DNA of 64,000 bases. It comes from Dirofilaria immitis. Its lineage: Eukaryota > Nematoda > Chromadorea > Rhabditida > Onchocercidae. A program made the translations under genes and the position numbers. The notes under the pieces are model-generated. The model ran no database searches, had not been told where the DNA came from, and saw nothing but the letters and a program-made list of their open reading frames with translations. Every line of letters starts with the position of its first letter. Position 1 is the stretch's first letter. This document shows, piece after piece, positions 35,747-50,000 of the stretch. The DNA is taken from assembly GCA_024305405.1 (NCBI GenBank), contig JAKNDB010000053.1:248001-312000 (forward strand). The letters run 5' to 3'.

Positions 35747-38631
35747 CTATTAATTAATTAATTATATGTAAACAAAAATATTCATTTTTAATGTATAATT
35801 AAAAATAATACTTTTGTCTATTTCTTAAGGAAAAATATAATGGAATTTTTATAATTAAAAATAAAAGAAAAATTAAATTGAAAACTTTTGGAGAGGAAAT
35901 TTTGAATTTGAATTTGATAATGATACTTATCATTATCATTATTCTATCTGATTGTTTATTTGTTGACATCGAGAAAAGTTATGAAATTCAGCAAAATGAT
36001 TGGATTATTTTCTTATAACTGTCATTTAGCAACATTTATTTGTTATCATTGAAATGAGTCAGTGAATCTTTTATCTATTGGAATTCTTTTCTTTTCAAAT
36101 TAACAATTAAATGTTTATATGCTTTTCATTGTACGTAAATATACACTAATCCTACGTCATCTTACGTAAACATGCGTTCATTTTATCGAAGCATTATCAG
36201 TAAATGATAAATCATAATAAAGAAATAATAAAAAAACGATAAATCATACTAATGAAGTAATAAAGGCAGTAAAATATGAATCATTCAAATTTTCGTAAAG
36301 AGCAGTAAAATTTCATAGGCCGTCGACCTATACAAATTAGCGCCATCAATGAAAAAAATTGTCGTATAATTTATAAATTTTGAGAGCAGTCTCTGAGGCT
36401 ATTATTGAATCAGCCTAGCATAAAGTAGGGTAGTAGAAATGTGTGGACATAGACTAGGCTTATTTTCAGTCTTATTTAACTAGTATAAATGAAGCTTGGG
36501 TTGTGAAATTGCGTGCGAAATCATTATATTCACGCTAGGAAAACTATCCTGTTATTGGGAAGTTTTATTGATGAACTGCAAAAGATATGCAAAAATTGGT
36601 GACTATAATTAAAACCTAGAGGGAATGTTTTGTTTTTCATGTAACAACACATACAATACAATATTAAATTAGAAAATATGATAGAAATTTTTGATGTAAA
36701 TATTACTGAAGCTTCCGCTTGCATAAAATATCATAATTCAAGTGCATTTCTGAAATGTTGGGGAAATGATAAAGTTATTCTATGTAAATAATTTTTGCTT
36801 GATATTTAATTCTAATTCATTCTTTTCAAAAAAATTTAAAAAATAAATAGAATTAGGGAGGAAAAAATGAAAATTATACTATATAGAATGATAAAGAATA
36901 TTCAATTATTAATATTCCATAAGAAATATTGGATGATTTCTGGAAGAAAAATTTATGAATCTTTATTTTGAATATAATTGCAGAAGAAAAACATATATAC
37001 ATATATATCTCTAGAGTGTCTTCTATTTCAGTTTTCGGTTCAAATGACTTAATGTTAATATATAATTTCTTAATTTTTATGTTCTAAAGAAATTCTTTTA
37101 TTTTTTATGTATTATCTTTTTATGCATTATTCTTTTCTTACGTGGACATTACATATTCTTAGGTGACTTATATGTTTCTTATCATTTCATATTTGAGATA
37201 ATTTTCATTGTTCTTTTATAAATTATTAATCTTAAAATTATATCCAGCATAATTTTTTTTTCGCTATAAAAATTGAATGATAATTTTCGTTAAAGGGTGA
37301 AAAAATTTTTAAGATTTTTGACAGAACTTTTTTTTCTTTTAAAATTTATAAATTTCTTTTGTCTTTTTGCTAAAAATTTTTGTAATTAGGATGAAAATGT
37401 CAAAATATAAAAAATTATAGATGTTAAAAATGTAAGTGTTGTTAAATTGCAAGAAGATTATAAATTGTAATGAATTATAAGTATTTGAAATAAAATAAAT
37501 TTTAAATGTGAAAATATGATAAAATCATAGATATCTATACAACAATCATTTATCAAATAGCTCAAAGGTTATTCATTTTTTTTGGCGGTTTCTTTTATCT
37601 TTCTCTCTTTTCCATCCATTTTTCATCTTTTTTAATTTTTAAGGAAAAATTTTCATCACAAACAACTGTTGTCTGCATTTTAACTAATTTTATGATAAGA
37701 GTCTAAATTTTTATTTTATTTTTCATTTTTTTCATTTTCCTTTCGTTATTTCCTCTTGTTAAATTTTTATCATCTATCGGATGCGTTATGGAAAAAGGAT
37801 GATATAACAAGTTGTACAACATTCTCGAATAATTTGTTATTTCGAGAGAAGAATTAAATTTTTACTTTCGTTTTTTGTTTCTTCACATTTTTATTTGTTT
37901 TTTTCTTTTCTTTTCTTTTTCTTTTTTTTCTAGAAAAAAATTACACAAGATAATTATAATTTTTTTATTAGATCAGTTTGTCTTAAAAAAGCAAGGGAAA
38001 AAAAAGATATATAATTTCCTGATATTAATTTATTTTAGCAAAATGTAAAAAAGATATAGTATCATTTTCATTACTATTATCATTGCTATGCTACATTATA
38101 ACTATTATCATCGATTCAAGTATGTTATCATCTTTCGTTCAATAAGTCGATAGTTCTTCATCATTTTCCTGATAACCATGTCAGGTTTCATATATTGGCT
38201 ATCATTAACATATCTTTTATGGTATGCATCATTATTCGAAGCATGGTAATTGTTTTGTTTTCTTCTTTCTTTTGCTATTATTATTTTCAATTTAAATTTT
38301 TAAAAATACTTTTTAAGAAAAAATTTTTTTAAAAAATGAATTTTGAAATTTTGTTCAGTAGCGCTAAAATTTAATGAGGAACGTAAATCGTTTTACTTAT
38401 ATACTTAATGTTATATGTAATATAAATATTTAAGCTTAAAAGTATATTTTAAATAGATGTAAGAAATAATATTTCTCTAAATATCGAAAATGAGTATAAT
38501 ACTTAATAGGTTTATCAAAATTTATTAAAACTGAAATACTAAGTTTTGGAATTTAATGTTATATTTCGGTTGCAAAACTTTCAAGTCTTTAGAACCAACT
38601 TTTAAATCGGTCTCGAAACTTCTAACCCTAC
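35747..38631. other. Intergenic, zinc-finger gene to sul-1
   Basis: AT-rich, no supported gene. A more complex patch at about 36290-36730 looks unlike the surrounding simple sequence and contains a 64-codon minus-strand frame (36530-36724), but no protein family is recognisable. It may be a decayed element. Confidence 0.4.
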
Positions 38632-41600
38632 ATGAAAAAAAAGAAGTCGAATATCTGGTTCCTATTTTTTCTACATATGCTTGGTGTGCAATTTGTTTCC
38701 ATGGAATTTATTGTGAATACAATTAATTCATTTAAATCAGGTATATCATAAAATTTGAATATCCATCTTTCAGGTCACCATTCCGACCAAATATAATACT
38801 TATTATGACCGATGATCAAGATATTGAATTAGGCTCTATGCAGGTTTTTTTATTATTTTTTCAAACATGTCAATTTAGAATTGAGTTAACCCTTAACCTA
38901 CATTTATGAGTAATCCTGAATCTCGTATCATTCTTTTTGGATCAATTTCTTTTGGATTGATAATCTTTGTAAATTGTTGGGTATTAACATTTAACAATAT
39001 TTATTTTCTTAAACGAATAAAAATAAACAAAAACCGAATTGATGCATTTCCTTCTCTACAGTTTATGCCAAAAACCGTACATCTGCTAAAGGAACGTGGT
39101 GTAACATTCAACTCAGGTTTTGTCTCTACACCTATATGTTGCCCAAGTCGAAGTTCAATATTGACTGGAATGTATGCACATAATCATCATGTACCTACCA
39201 ATAATCACAATTGCTCAGGAAATGATTGGAGGTATTATTTCGAATCATAATTTAAAATATTTCAAAGTATTCCTTTAAAAATTTAAAAAGCAATAGCTGA
39301 ATGGATAAATTGCATTGATGACTATCAGCACGATATTAATTTGGGAATTTGTGTGCAAGATTTTGTGCAACATCTGATTAATTATTATTAAGCAATATTG
39401 TTATACTGAATGATCAAATAATTGAAGACTTAAAATCCGTGTAATAAAAAAGTAAGAGAACTTTTTAATTGTTGAGTTTTTGAATTTATAACGTGGAAGA
39501 TGTAAACTACGATCGATATTTAGAGCATTATTACTTATTATTATTATTATTATTTGATTAATATAGGCATTAATAAATGAAGACCAAATAAATCAAAGAA
39601 AACAAATTTTTCAAGTAAAACTTTGATGTGAAACAAAATAAAATCAAATGTATTTTGAGGAATAATTATGAAAGAAATACGTTCGCTGTATACCTGAAAA
39701 ATGAAGCAGACTATAAAACTGCGTATTTTGGTAAATATTTAAATGAATATACCGGTTCATATATTCCACCTGGCTGGGACCATTGGATGGGTTTACTTCG
39801 GAATAGTCGATTCTATAACTATACGATAAATGTAAACGGTAAAAAGGTCAGACATGGCTGGGATTATGAAAAGGTTTGCGTATGATGAATTTTTTTGAAG
39901 TTGTCAATTTTATTTAATACAAAATTTGATTATTTGTTGGATAGATACTACAGAACACTTTAACTGCTTTCGTCACAAGCCTTTTTAGAAGTCAATTCAG
40001 AATAGAATCTTTCCACCATTGGATTTTACATTCTGGACTTCTTTTTGTGACTTTAGTCACTGGTTAGGAGACTTGAATTGTTGCTCTATTTCAGGATTAT
40101 TTCACTGATTTAATTGCTAACGATACGATAGCATTTATCCGGCAGTTACATGCTGAAGATCCCTTCAAGCCGTATATGATTGTGATGTCGTTTCCAGCGC
40201 CACATGGTCCAGAAGATCCAGCTCCACAGTATTCTGCATGGTTTCAGAATGTGGAAACACATAGGTATTTTGATTCAAGAATTTAGAAATGCTGTGTGTA
40301 GCAATGAAATAATTGCTAAAGTTCTTATTTAAGTATAGTTGAATTTAAGAACAGAAGCTTGGAATTATGCTCCAAATCCTGATAAACAGTGGCTTTTGCA
40401 ACATACCGGACGTATGGAACCAGTCCATGTTATATTTACCGATGTTTTACATAGACGACGATTGCAAACATTGCAAAGTGTAGATAGCAATATTCAAAAA
40501 GTTAATTTTAGAAATTATTCTTAGAATTTCTATTTCTTAAACCATATATTAAAATTTTATTTTAAAGTCTCAGTGCGCTAACATAGTTTGTATACTAAAA
40601 ATAATTGGATCAAAAAACTACTGGTGACAAAATTTTTAAAATTTTTATACCAAAAGTATTGAGATTATTGGTGGTTATACATTATAGAGTCTTTTTATAA
40701 TGATACATTAGTGACTTGGAAACGATTTGATCTTTATGAAATTTTACATTTCCTATTATATCGTTAAAACATATTGGTTTTGTTCTATAAAATACAATGA
40801 GAGGCAACTTTAGCTGATAAATGAATTACGCGACCTGGGTGACTTATCAAATACCGTTTTTATTTATACAAGTGATCATGGATATCATTTGGGACAATTT
40901 GGCTTGGTGAAGGGTAAAAATATGCCCTATGAATTTGATATCCGTGTGCCATATTTTATTCGTGGACCAGGATTTCCAAAAATATATCGTAAATATATTT
41001 AATTCATTTTATTGCTTTTTCTGGCATAACAAGTTTTGACACTGCGAGTTATTGTTGTTGAAAGTAACGTATTTTATGGTTCCAATACCTTTCACTAAAC
41101 AGTAATATATTCTTAAATATTTTTTATTGGATATTCATGAAATGGGTAGGTTATCCAATAATGGGATATCATATAAAAGTAAGATTCATTTCATATGAGC
41201 TATTGATAAAAAAATCTTCAATTCATTTAACATCCGTAAAACTTAAACGAAATTATTTAAGGATCCGTGAACCTGTAATGAATGTTGATATAGCTCCGAC
41301 AATTTTGGATATAGCTGGAATAGCAGTACCACGTCATATGGATGGGCGTTCATTAGTACAACTTATACGACAGTATGGTAATGTCAATTTTCCATAATTT
41401 TGACTTGATTGATATCATAAAATTACATTATGTTATGATAAATGCTTCGAATCATTTTATTTTGCCTCCAGTAATAGCTATCGAACCTATTAATTGTCAC
41501 TGTAATAAAATTACAAATTTCAACAACACCTAAGTTTTGAGTTCTGAAATTACAGTTATAATTTATGTCATATTTCTTGTTATCTTTTTCCAGTTACTCT

Positions 41601-44600
41601 CTTTATATCACTTTTTTTTAAGATAAGCAAAAAAAAAAACGAAAAGGAAGCAGAAAAATAAAGGATTTCAAATGGCGAGACACAGTTCTGATCGAAAGAG
41701 GGTAGTTTTTTCTTGCTTTTCCTTGAATATTCTCATCTATTAAATGTTATCGGTTTGAAATAAACGTATGTTTTTTCTATTCTTCTGATTTATGCAAGAT
41801 CATGCAGTTTGAATTTTTTTCAGCTCTGAGATATCCAAATTATATCTCTTCGTGATGCTTAGTTAAAAGAAAAAGCAATATTTTTCATCTTCAATTATCT
41901 TATATAGAAAAATGACGAAATTAATTCGAATACGTGATCGATTTATGAAGCAGCGTAGTCGATTGAGCAAAGATCTTCGTTTACAAAAAGCTTGTACTCG
42001 ATTGGAATTTAGGAGCCATGCAGAAAAGGGCAGGTACTAATTTAGAAAGAAAGTTTATTGAAAGTTTGCTAAATTTTCTAAGATAAATAATATGTAATTT
42101 CTTAAGACTCCTTGAAATTATAAACAAGTTTCTTGTACCTTTGATTGCTTGGTCTTAATTGCATTACTTGCATCTTTCATAGCATTTATACTATTTCATC
42201 CTTTCTTCATCCTAGTGAGGTCATTACTTTCTCTGCTGCAGACTTTTGGCACAGTTTTTGCGGATTCAAATAACTATTTTAGCAATGGAAATGTGTTTAT
42301 GATGCTTCTGGTAAGTGGAAGATTTTCAAATGTCAGACAAATGTCGATATCATCAAGGAATGTGATTGCTCTCCGGAAACTATACTGAAACGTCGCTATC
42401 GACGATTCAGGAGAGAGCATGGTTAGTCCGATATTTTTTTAATTTAAACTTTCTTAAGCAAAATTTTTGATATTATTTGAGCTATTATTAATTTTGCAAT
42501 TCCATAACCAAACTACTATGGCTTTCGGTGCCACCTGACATTATTTTCCTGTGGGTACTGTTTTTGTTTCAGCTTTGTAGTTTGCCACATGTGTAGTTGC
42601 GATTTTTGGAGATTTTTAATTAAAACAATTTTAGAAAAGATAAATATTCAACGAATAGCAACTATAGCTCAATTGGATGAAGAAGGTGAAATTGTTTATC
42701 TAGATGAAATTTTACAACGATATTGGGAGGACGAATTTTTGCGGTACATACAAGAGGTACTTATTAAAATTTGAAAGTAATCACTTAAGGTCAATTTTTC
42801 CTCACAATTCCAAGAGCAATCTCATAACCAATATTATGAAAAACCGTATTTACTAAATTAGATTTCTATCTTGTTATAGTTATTTAATTATTATACTTGT
42901 TGTGAATTTGAATTTATTAATTATTATACTTGTCCTGAATTTGAATTAATGAAGTTGTCCAAATTTTTGAGCATTTTCGTTTTAATGTTTCGTGTTGAAT
43001 TGCATGGTGAAATTTTTTCAGCAATAAGTTTGCTTATATCAAAGCATTTAAATGTGAAACATTAACAACTTGAGTTGATTAACAATACATTAGCAAGGTA
43101 TCATCAATTTTATCATGTTTTTCATTCATATTAATACAGAAAGAAGTAATGGAAAATGGTGAGTGGTATCAGGGTGTACTCGAGAATCGAAATGATGGTG
43201 ATATACGCATAAAGCGATCGTTAAAAATGGAAAAAGCAAGAATTGGCTGTAGGATTTATCAGATTCCAAATGTGTAATATTCTTTGGCTAATACGGCCAA
43301 GTATACAAAAATAACAAAATTTCAGAAAGCAGTTTATAGCCATAACCATTATATCTGTTTTATAGCTTTGTGTGTACGATACAATATGAGTGTGATTTGC
43401 AAGCCAAAAGTATTTCGTGATTCCAAATTATGGACAATTCACAAAGCAAAAGTGGATGGTCGAATCGAAAATCTGAAAAGAAAATTACTGCTTTATAAGG
43501 TTACTTCTATTTTTATTATTATTTCTATAAACTCAAATCCGTTTTTTTCAACATCGTTTTCCCTCACCACTCAATTGTTATATAATCAGAACGGAAAGCT
43601 TGAAGCATAAATTGGTGGAAAGAGATATTTTCAAGTACATTTCAAGTAGCATTTTAAACCAAATAATTTTTTATCAAATTTTTTCCAGTTAATTATAATT
43701 TTTGTATTATCAAACACCTAATGCGCAAAGGCAAAATAGATGATGAAACCAAAATGAAAATTCGAAGCAGTTGTCGTTAAATTGATCTTTTTCTTAATAT
43801 TGAGAATAATTTATCTTGGTTCAGATTTCCTTGCATATTTCTTATAAATTTTTTTTCAAGGATATGCGGAGAACTTTGAAACGAAGGCGGCCATCAGTAT
43901 TGAATGATTTTTCATCTTCATATGATTTAAATCGATGTATTTGCAGAGAGACTCATGCTCGTCTACTAAGGTAACTTTAAGGAATTTAATTATTTTTAAT
44001 TATTTGGACGTAATTTTCGAATAGAAATATTGGTGCAATATAAAAATGTTTGAAATAAAAGTTGAACAGATATTAAATATTTGAAGGGATGAAATCAACA
44101 GCACTGACATGTTGTGGAGAAAAATGGAAAAAGTGTTCACAGCAATTTGCATGTTAGGGTTAATTCAAAGTAATACTCTTCAAAATGAAATTGTTACGAG
44201 TGAAATTATTCTATTTGAAACTAAACAGGATTTAAGAGAAAGAGAGAATAGAATTTATTAGCTAGCAAACATTATTTACTGAATCTTGAATAAATTAAAA
44301 GGATTTTTCATATCTGTAATGACGAATTGTTAGGATACTTGGTAAAATGTGAACAACTAGAACAAAAATATGAATTGTTCCAGAAACTTCAATATGAATA
44401 ATTATAGAAATTCGAATCATGATGAATTGCATGCGAATTGTACAGTACCACAAATGAATTGTTTCGTTCATGGTGCAGATCACTGGAGGACACCACCTTT
44501 TTGGCCGGAACGATATGGCCAATTTTGCTTTTGTCAAAATTCTAATAACAACACATATTGGTGCTTGCGGACAGTTAATACTACACATAATTTCTTGTAT

Positions 44601-45106
44601 TGTGAATTTATCACCGAATTTATAAGCTATTATGATCTTAATGCTGATCCATACCAGGTTAATAATTTTTGGTGTACTTAAAAAGAGATTGAATATAAAT
44701 ATGAAATTGAACTTGAATTTTGAAAGAAAGACGTTTGGATGAGATATCATGCTTATTTCTTCTTCATTCAAAACGTTTCATTTACTTACCGAAAAACATT
44801 TTAATAATAAATTTTCTGTACAGATTAAAAATTAAAAAAAAACTACTTTTTCATATTTGGTTTGCATATTCCTTGTATTGGTTTGATAAATATTGGAATT
44901 TAATAATTTCGTAGATTGTTATCATTTGGCATTTATGAATATTATTCCAGCTGCATAATATTATATGGAGCATTCCGTTGGGAGTATTGGAACAGTTAAA
45001 CAAGCAACTTGAATTTCTACGGACATGCCGAGGATATGCACAGTGCGAACATTATTCCTCCCCAACATGGTATCTTCCATTCATGAAAAGTGATAGCGTC
45101 AGTTAA
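38632..45106 (+). CDS. sul-1: Extracellular heparan-sulfate 6-O-endosulfatase (SULF family)
   Basis: Removes 6-O-sulfate from heparan-sulfate chains outside the cell, tuning growth-factor signalling. Exons: 38632-38740, 38774-38843, 39062-39231, 39660-39873, 40095-40264, 40350-40500, 40814-40988, 41262-41377, 41623-41701, 41908-42033, 42283-42421, 42635-42756, 43140-43273, 43391-43499, 43861-43970, 44384-44657, 44951-45106; about 808 residues. A signal peptide ([20 protein letters not shown]) precedes [13 protein letters not shown] (metal site), the formylglycine signature [54 protein letters not shown] and [14 protein letters not shown] basic hydrophilic region follows, then the SULF C-terminus [20 protein letters not shown] and [10 protein letters not shown]. 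Single-base losses are needed at 40978-40982 (A), 42028-42030 (G), and probably one in exon 1 near its 3' end. All catalytic residues remain. Confidence 0.92.
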
Positions 45107-47024
45107 TACTTTATGTTAGGGGATTTCAAGAATTTTGAAAACTTTGGGGAAGGAAATCGTATACCATCCAGACTTTAATTTATCGAGGAGGTGAGAGATT
45201 ATTTTTCAAAGATACTGATCATATTATAGAAAAGATCTGCAAACTGAATGTTCGACCTTTCAATTTTTTAGTTTCAAGCAAACGATATTACACAAAAGTT
45301 TATTGAATTTTACTATGCCTGTACATTATTTTTTTTTATCGAGATAGATTTTGAATAAATGATTTGATAAATCAGTGATATCTAGACAGAATACGTTGCA
45401 TTGATAAGAAATTTTTGTAACTTTCAATTTTTCCATTCAGAAAATATTTTTCGATCTTGAATTAACTTCTTTGAAGCGCATCTTAAAGCTGAACACACTA
45501 ATTAGAATCATACAATTTTTTTTTAGCTTTCACATTTAATTATATGTCTAATCCTTGCTATCGTCACATTTCAATGTTTTGCGCTCAGCCATACTTTTTT
45601 CTTTTTATTACTTTTTCTAACAAATAGATTTAATTATCGAACTTTCATTTCCGATTTGAATGAGATAACAAATTGGAAGGCACGTGAACACCAGATAGAA
45701 CACTTCATCATTTACATCCTTCCTCTGATTGGTATTATATGTATGCATACATGTGAAAGTATTGAGTTTATAATATTAACATTAATAACTCCATTTCATT
45801 ATTTATTCATTTTTTTTTGGTGAAAGAATAACAAATTGAAAAGATATCAATTAACTGGTAATAAACTACAAAATATCACATTAGGACACATGCAATAGAA
45901 GTAATCAATCATAAAAATGAAAAATTCTAAGATAGAAATTAGCGGCACTTAAAGCAATAATCAGACACCTTGAAAAAAATGGAAGATAATTTTCTTTTAT
46001 TTTCTAATTACGAATTCACTCTTGGTTAATCCAAAAGACGGATATTAGTGAGTTTAACTGGAATCTATGATTGCTTAATCAAAAATGCAATATGTATTTA
46101 GATTATCCTATTTAATTTTTTTTTTTTCAGTCTTGCCTTTCATTATCTACTCTCTAAAATGGCATTCATAAAAGCGAATATGTTTAAGCTTTCTTTCATA
46201 GAAACGAATATTTGAAATCTTCAAGACTACAAAATCTTAATTACAACCATTTATTAAAACATACCTAAATTTGTTCTATATATTTTTTAAAAGTTTTGAG
46301 GTCTTAAGATATTGATCATTCTGATAAATAATAGTTTAAATCTTTTAAAAATATGACGACTACATATCAACATGATTTCAACCTATTTTACTTCTCAAGT
46401 GAGCTTTTAATCTTAAGATAGATAAGTCCTATTTATGAAAAAGAAGGAAATAAAAATTAGCATAAATATATCGAAAAAGAGAATATGTAATACAAGTAAA
46501 TAATAAAAGTGATACGAAGTAGCAAACAAGAAAATCGCATAAGAAAAAAGAATAAAACATAAGTATTATTATATAATAATAATAAAGCGTGCGCATATTG
46601 TAGCAATATTGCTGAATCGTCACGTATATGAATCGTCATAAAAATATAATTTAATTAATTTTAAATTAAAAAAAAGGAGAAAAAAATAAAAGACAAAAAG
46701 CACAAAGCACACATTGAATAATATGTACGCAATATAGCATGATAATTTAAAAGTCATTTTTTAATATATAGAGCTAAATATTTTCAAATTCACAATTTTA
46801 GCAAAAAGAAAAAAATCATCAGGAAGAAAAAATAAATAAAGATTTCATTCTAACATAGTTTAATTTAAAGCAATAATTCATCAAAAAGTGCAAGATATTT
46901 TCGAAATGTAAAGCTATTTCACTGCTGCTTAATTAATTCACACAACAAATATATCAATATAGCTAAAATCTATTTGTTCTTAAGTAGAACATAATGAGAT
47001 GATAGTACTAGTATTACATATCTT
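45107..47024. other. Convergent intergenic space, sul-1 (+) / cas-1 (-)
   Basis: This 1.9-kb stretch should hold both 3'UTRs. AT-rich, no additional exon seen. The minus-strand frames at 46429-46639 are low-complexity Tyr/Leu/Phe-rich and not convincing. Confidence 0.4.
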
Positions 47025-50000
47025 TCAGCATATGTCGGAAACTGTAGTTCTCAGCTTCTTTCCATCGTAAACTGTTTTAAACTGTTCAGGCACCGCAAAT
47101 TCTATCTGAAATTTATTATAGCATTATAATAATTCATTGATCCAGATGATCTTTCTTTTCCTCGTAATAATGGCATTTCTTTTGAGCGTTGTAGCAGATA
47201 TCAGTAAGAATAGGAAAATATTTTCAGAATGTCCTATCTGTTATATTGGAAAAGAAAGAAAATTTTTCCTTATTTTGAAATGAAAATATAATAAAGCATA
47301 AAATAAAATTCAACATCAAATAGCACCAGGCAATACTAATGATATTAGTTCAAAAAAAAAAATAGTAACATTTAAAATATTACGGAGTGTAAAGCATTCC
47401 CTATTCACCTCTTCATTCTTACCTGAATTGTTCAGCAAAATACGAAGTAAATAAAAATTATTTTTCATTTTATTAAACAAAAATAATGAAAATATTTTGA
47501 GATTGAGATTTTCGAAAACGAAAGAGTCGACGAATACATAGTACACTATTGATTTTACTTTCAGACTTTCATATAATATATCACTGACTCTTTTTCTTCT
47601 AAAATGAAAAGCTCAAAACTCACAAAATCACCGTCTTCAGCACTTGGTATGAGCACATTCATTTCAGATGATTTACTTGTTATTATTTCTGCATTCATTG
47701 CACTCTTACTTAGATATACCTGACAACCATCAGTTTTTTGGATGGATATTGTTGGCATAGCACCAAGCGTCTATAAATATAATAAAAAAAATTATATAAC
47801 ATTGATAATTCTATCCTGTAGCTAATCTAATATGTTAAGATGTTAAAAACAATATTTTTATGTTATATCAGTATGCCTTTACAACAATTTATATTATTTT
47901 GCAATGTAGAGTAGAAGCAATGTGAAAACAAAGTCCGAATAAGTTAAGCTACTGATTTCCATTAATTATAAATTATTGAGAAAATTTGATTCATTTTTTT
48001 GCATCAGCATTAGGAAAGCCTCGAAATTCTTACTTGTATTTGCACACTTTGACAATTAATCACTTCAAGTTGTGATAAAAGACTATCAAATACAATCGAT
48101 GTCTTCTTGCAGCTATCCAATGTTACTGAATTTACTTTTCCTTTGATCTAAAAATTATTTTTGAAAAAATAAATCTAAAAAAATAATTCAAATTTTTTCC
48201 ATAATTAAAATTTAAGGTTATTTTTTACTTGAATGTGAAGTTAAAATAGAATTATAAATTGATCAATAATTAAAAATAACAAAATCACATAATAAGCAGG
48301 CATTATTCATTTTAATTACATTTCTAGCAGGGAACATGGAAAATAATTTTTTAGAATATTCTTTTTCCTTACCCGCATAACTATATTTTATATTTCATTA
48401 AAATTCGATAAGACTTGAATAAATAAATAATCTATATCATACAATCGCAGCAAACCGACCTGAATGACACTATTATCGCATTTGAATACATACACCGTCT
48501 GTTTCATATCCTTGACTTCGATCATCACATTGTTATTATTTTTATAGTACTCCTCAAATATAATCAAACTTGAAAAAGAGAATGCCTTTTTCTTATTTTC
48601 TAAAATTTTTAATCTTGATAAACTTCTATTTCTTCTAATCCAAAAAAAAATTTATTTACCACATTCCATTGCTTGCCATTATTTAACCATGTTTTTGGCT
48701 GTTTATCTTCTTGTTTTTTTCCCATAGAGGTATTAACAGAAGCTGCCAGAGCGGTTTCCTGATTTCGTGTTCCATTAGGGACTTCTTTTTGCTAGAGACA
48801 TACAAAAATTTGCAGACAGATGAAAAAATGATAGGAAATGCTAACATTTCTGTCCACAAGTTCTTTGAATTATATGGATTGTAATTATAAGCTGAGATAG
48901 TCATGATGGAGATGGAATGAATTTATATAAGTATAAAATCTTAAGCTTATAATCAAACACAAAAAAATAATAATATTTATCAAATAAATGGTACAAAGTC
49001 CAACTGACACTTTCCCAAATAATTAACTGTTTCTTAACATATTCGGAAAACTCCCAGCTAAAATGTTAATAATCAACCTATCTAATTAATTTACAACACT
49101 TATTAAATAGTGATTTCTTTAAACACAGAAAAAAGCGCTCCAATTGTTGATACAACATTAAAATTAAATTTTTCAAAATCGCGGAGCATAAAGCAAAACG
49201 TATTAAACTAAAAATACGACTTAAAGATTCAACCCATATTATATATTTAAAACTCTGGATTTATTGTTAAAATGAAAGTCAAAAAAAAACTACCGGAAAA
49301 AAAATTTGTACCTGTGACCGAAGTGTCGGATTTTTATGTGTTTGCATATCTGGTGTTACTTTTTTCAAACGTTTCGTAATTTCTTCACCAGTATTAATTT
49401 CTGCAAATAATGCTGCCCGATCACTTTTATCGGTTGCAACATTTGCTCCAGATGGTACTGCAGCAAAAGATCTGAAAATTAAATATTTCAGTCCATGAAA
49501 ATCTCATAGTTGTCAGTGTCATTAAGTTTATGCTGAACAGTAGATAATACACCAACAATTTATATTAAATATATTAAACCAAGGATGTCATATCATGATC
49601 TATTCAGTACAATATATTTTTTTCATAACAGTATAAATGTAAGCCAAACACGATGAAGATCCCACTTCCCAAATAAAACTACACTTACATCAAATCATTT
49701 TAATATCTATTTTAATTTCAAAGATAGCATTCTAGCAATTATCCAACTAACCAGGTGGTAGAACAGGAGGAGGTGAGGTGGCGCACCTCCAGATGAAGTG
49801 CTACTGGAATTAGCATGTTTTACCAATGCTGGTGGCTTTGCACCCTTAAACAGAAAGAGATTTAAATTCCGGCATTTTACAAGTTCTTGAAGTAATAATA
49901 AATATTTTACTAATCACAACTATTATAGAGTTATATTTTATTAATCCAAACTTATCTATTTCTATTCAACTTTTTCTAATTTCAGTTCCGTGTTCAATGT

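Noticed and set aside
44295..44771. 158-codon minus-strand frame
   Set aside because: Antisense shadow of the sul-1 exon that encodes the SULF C-terminal motif.
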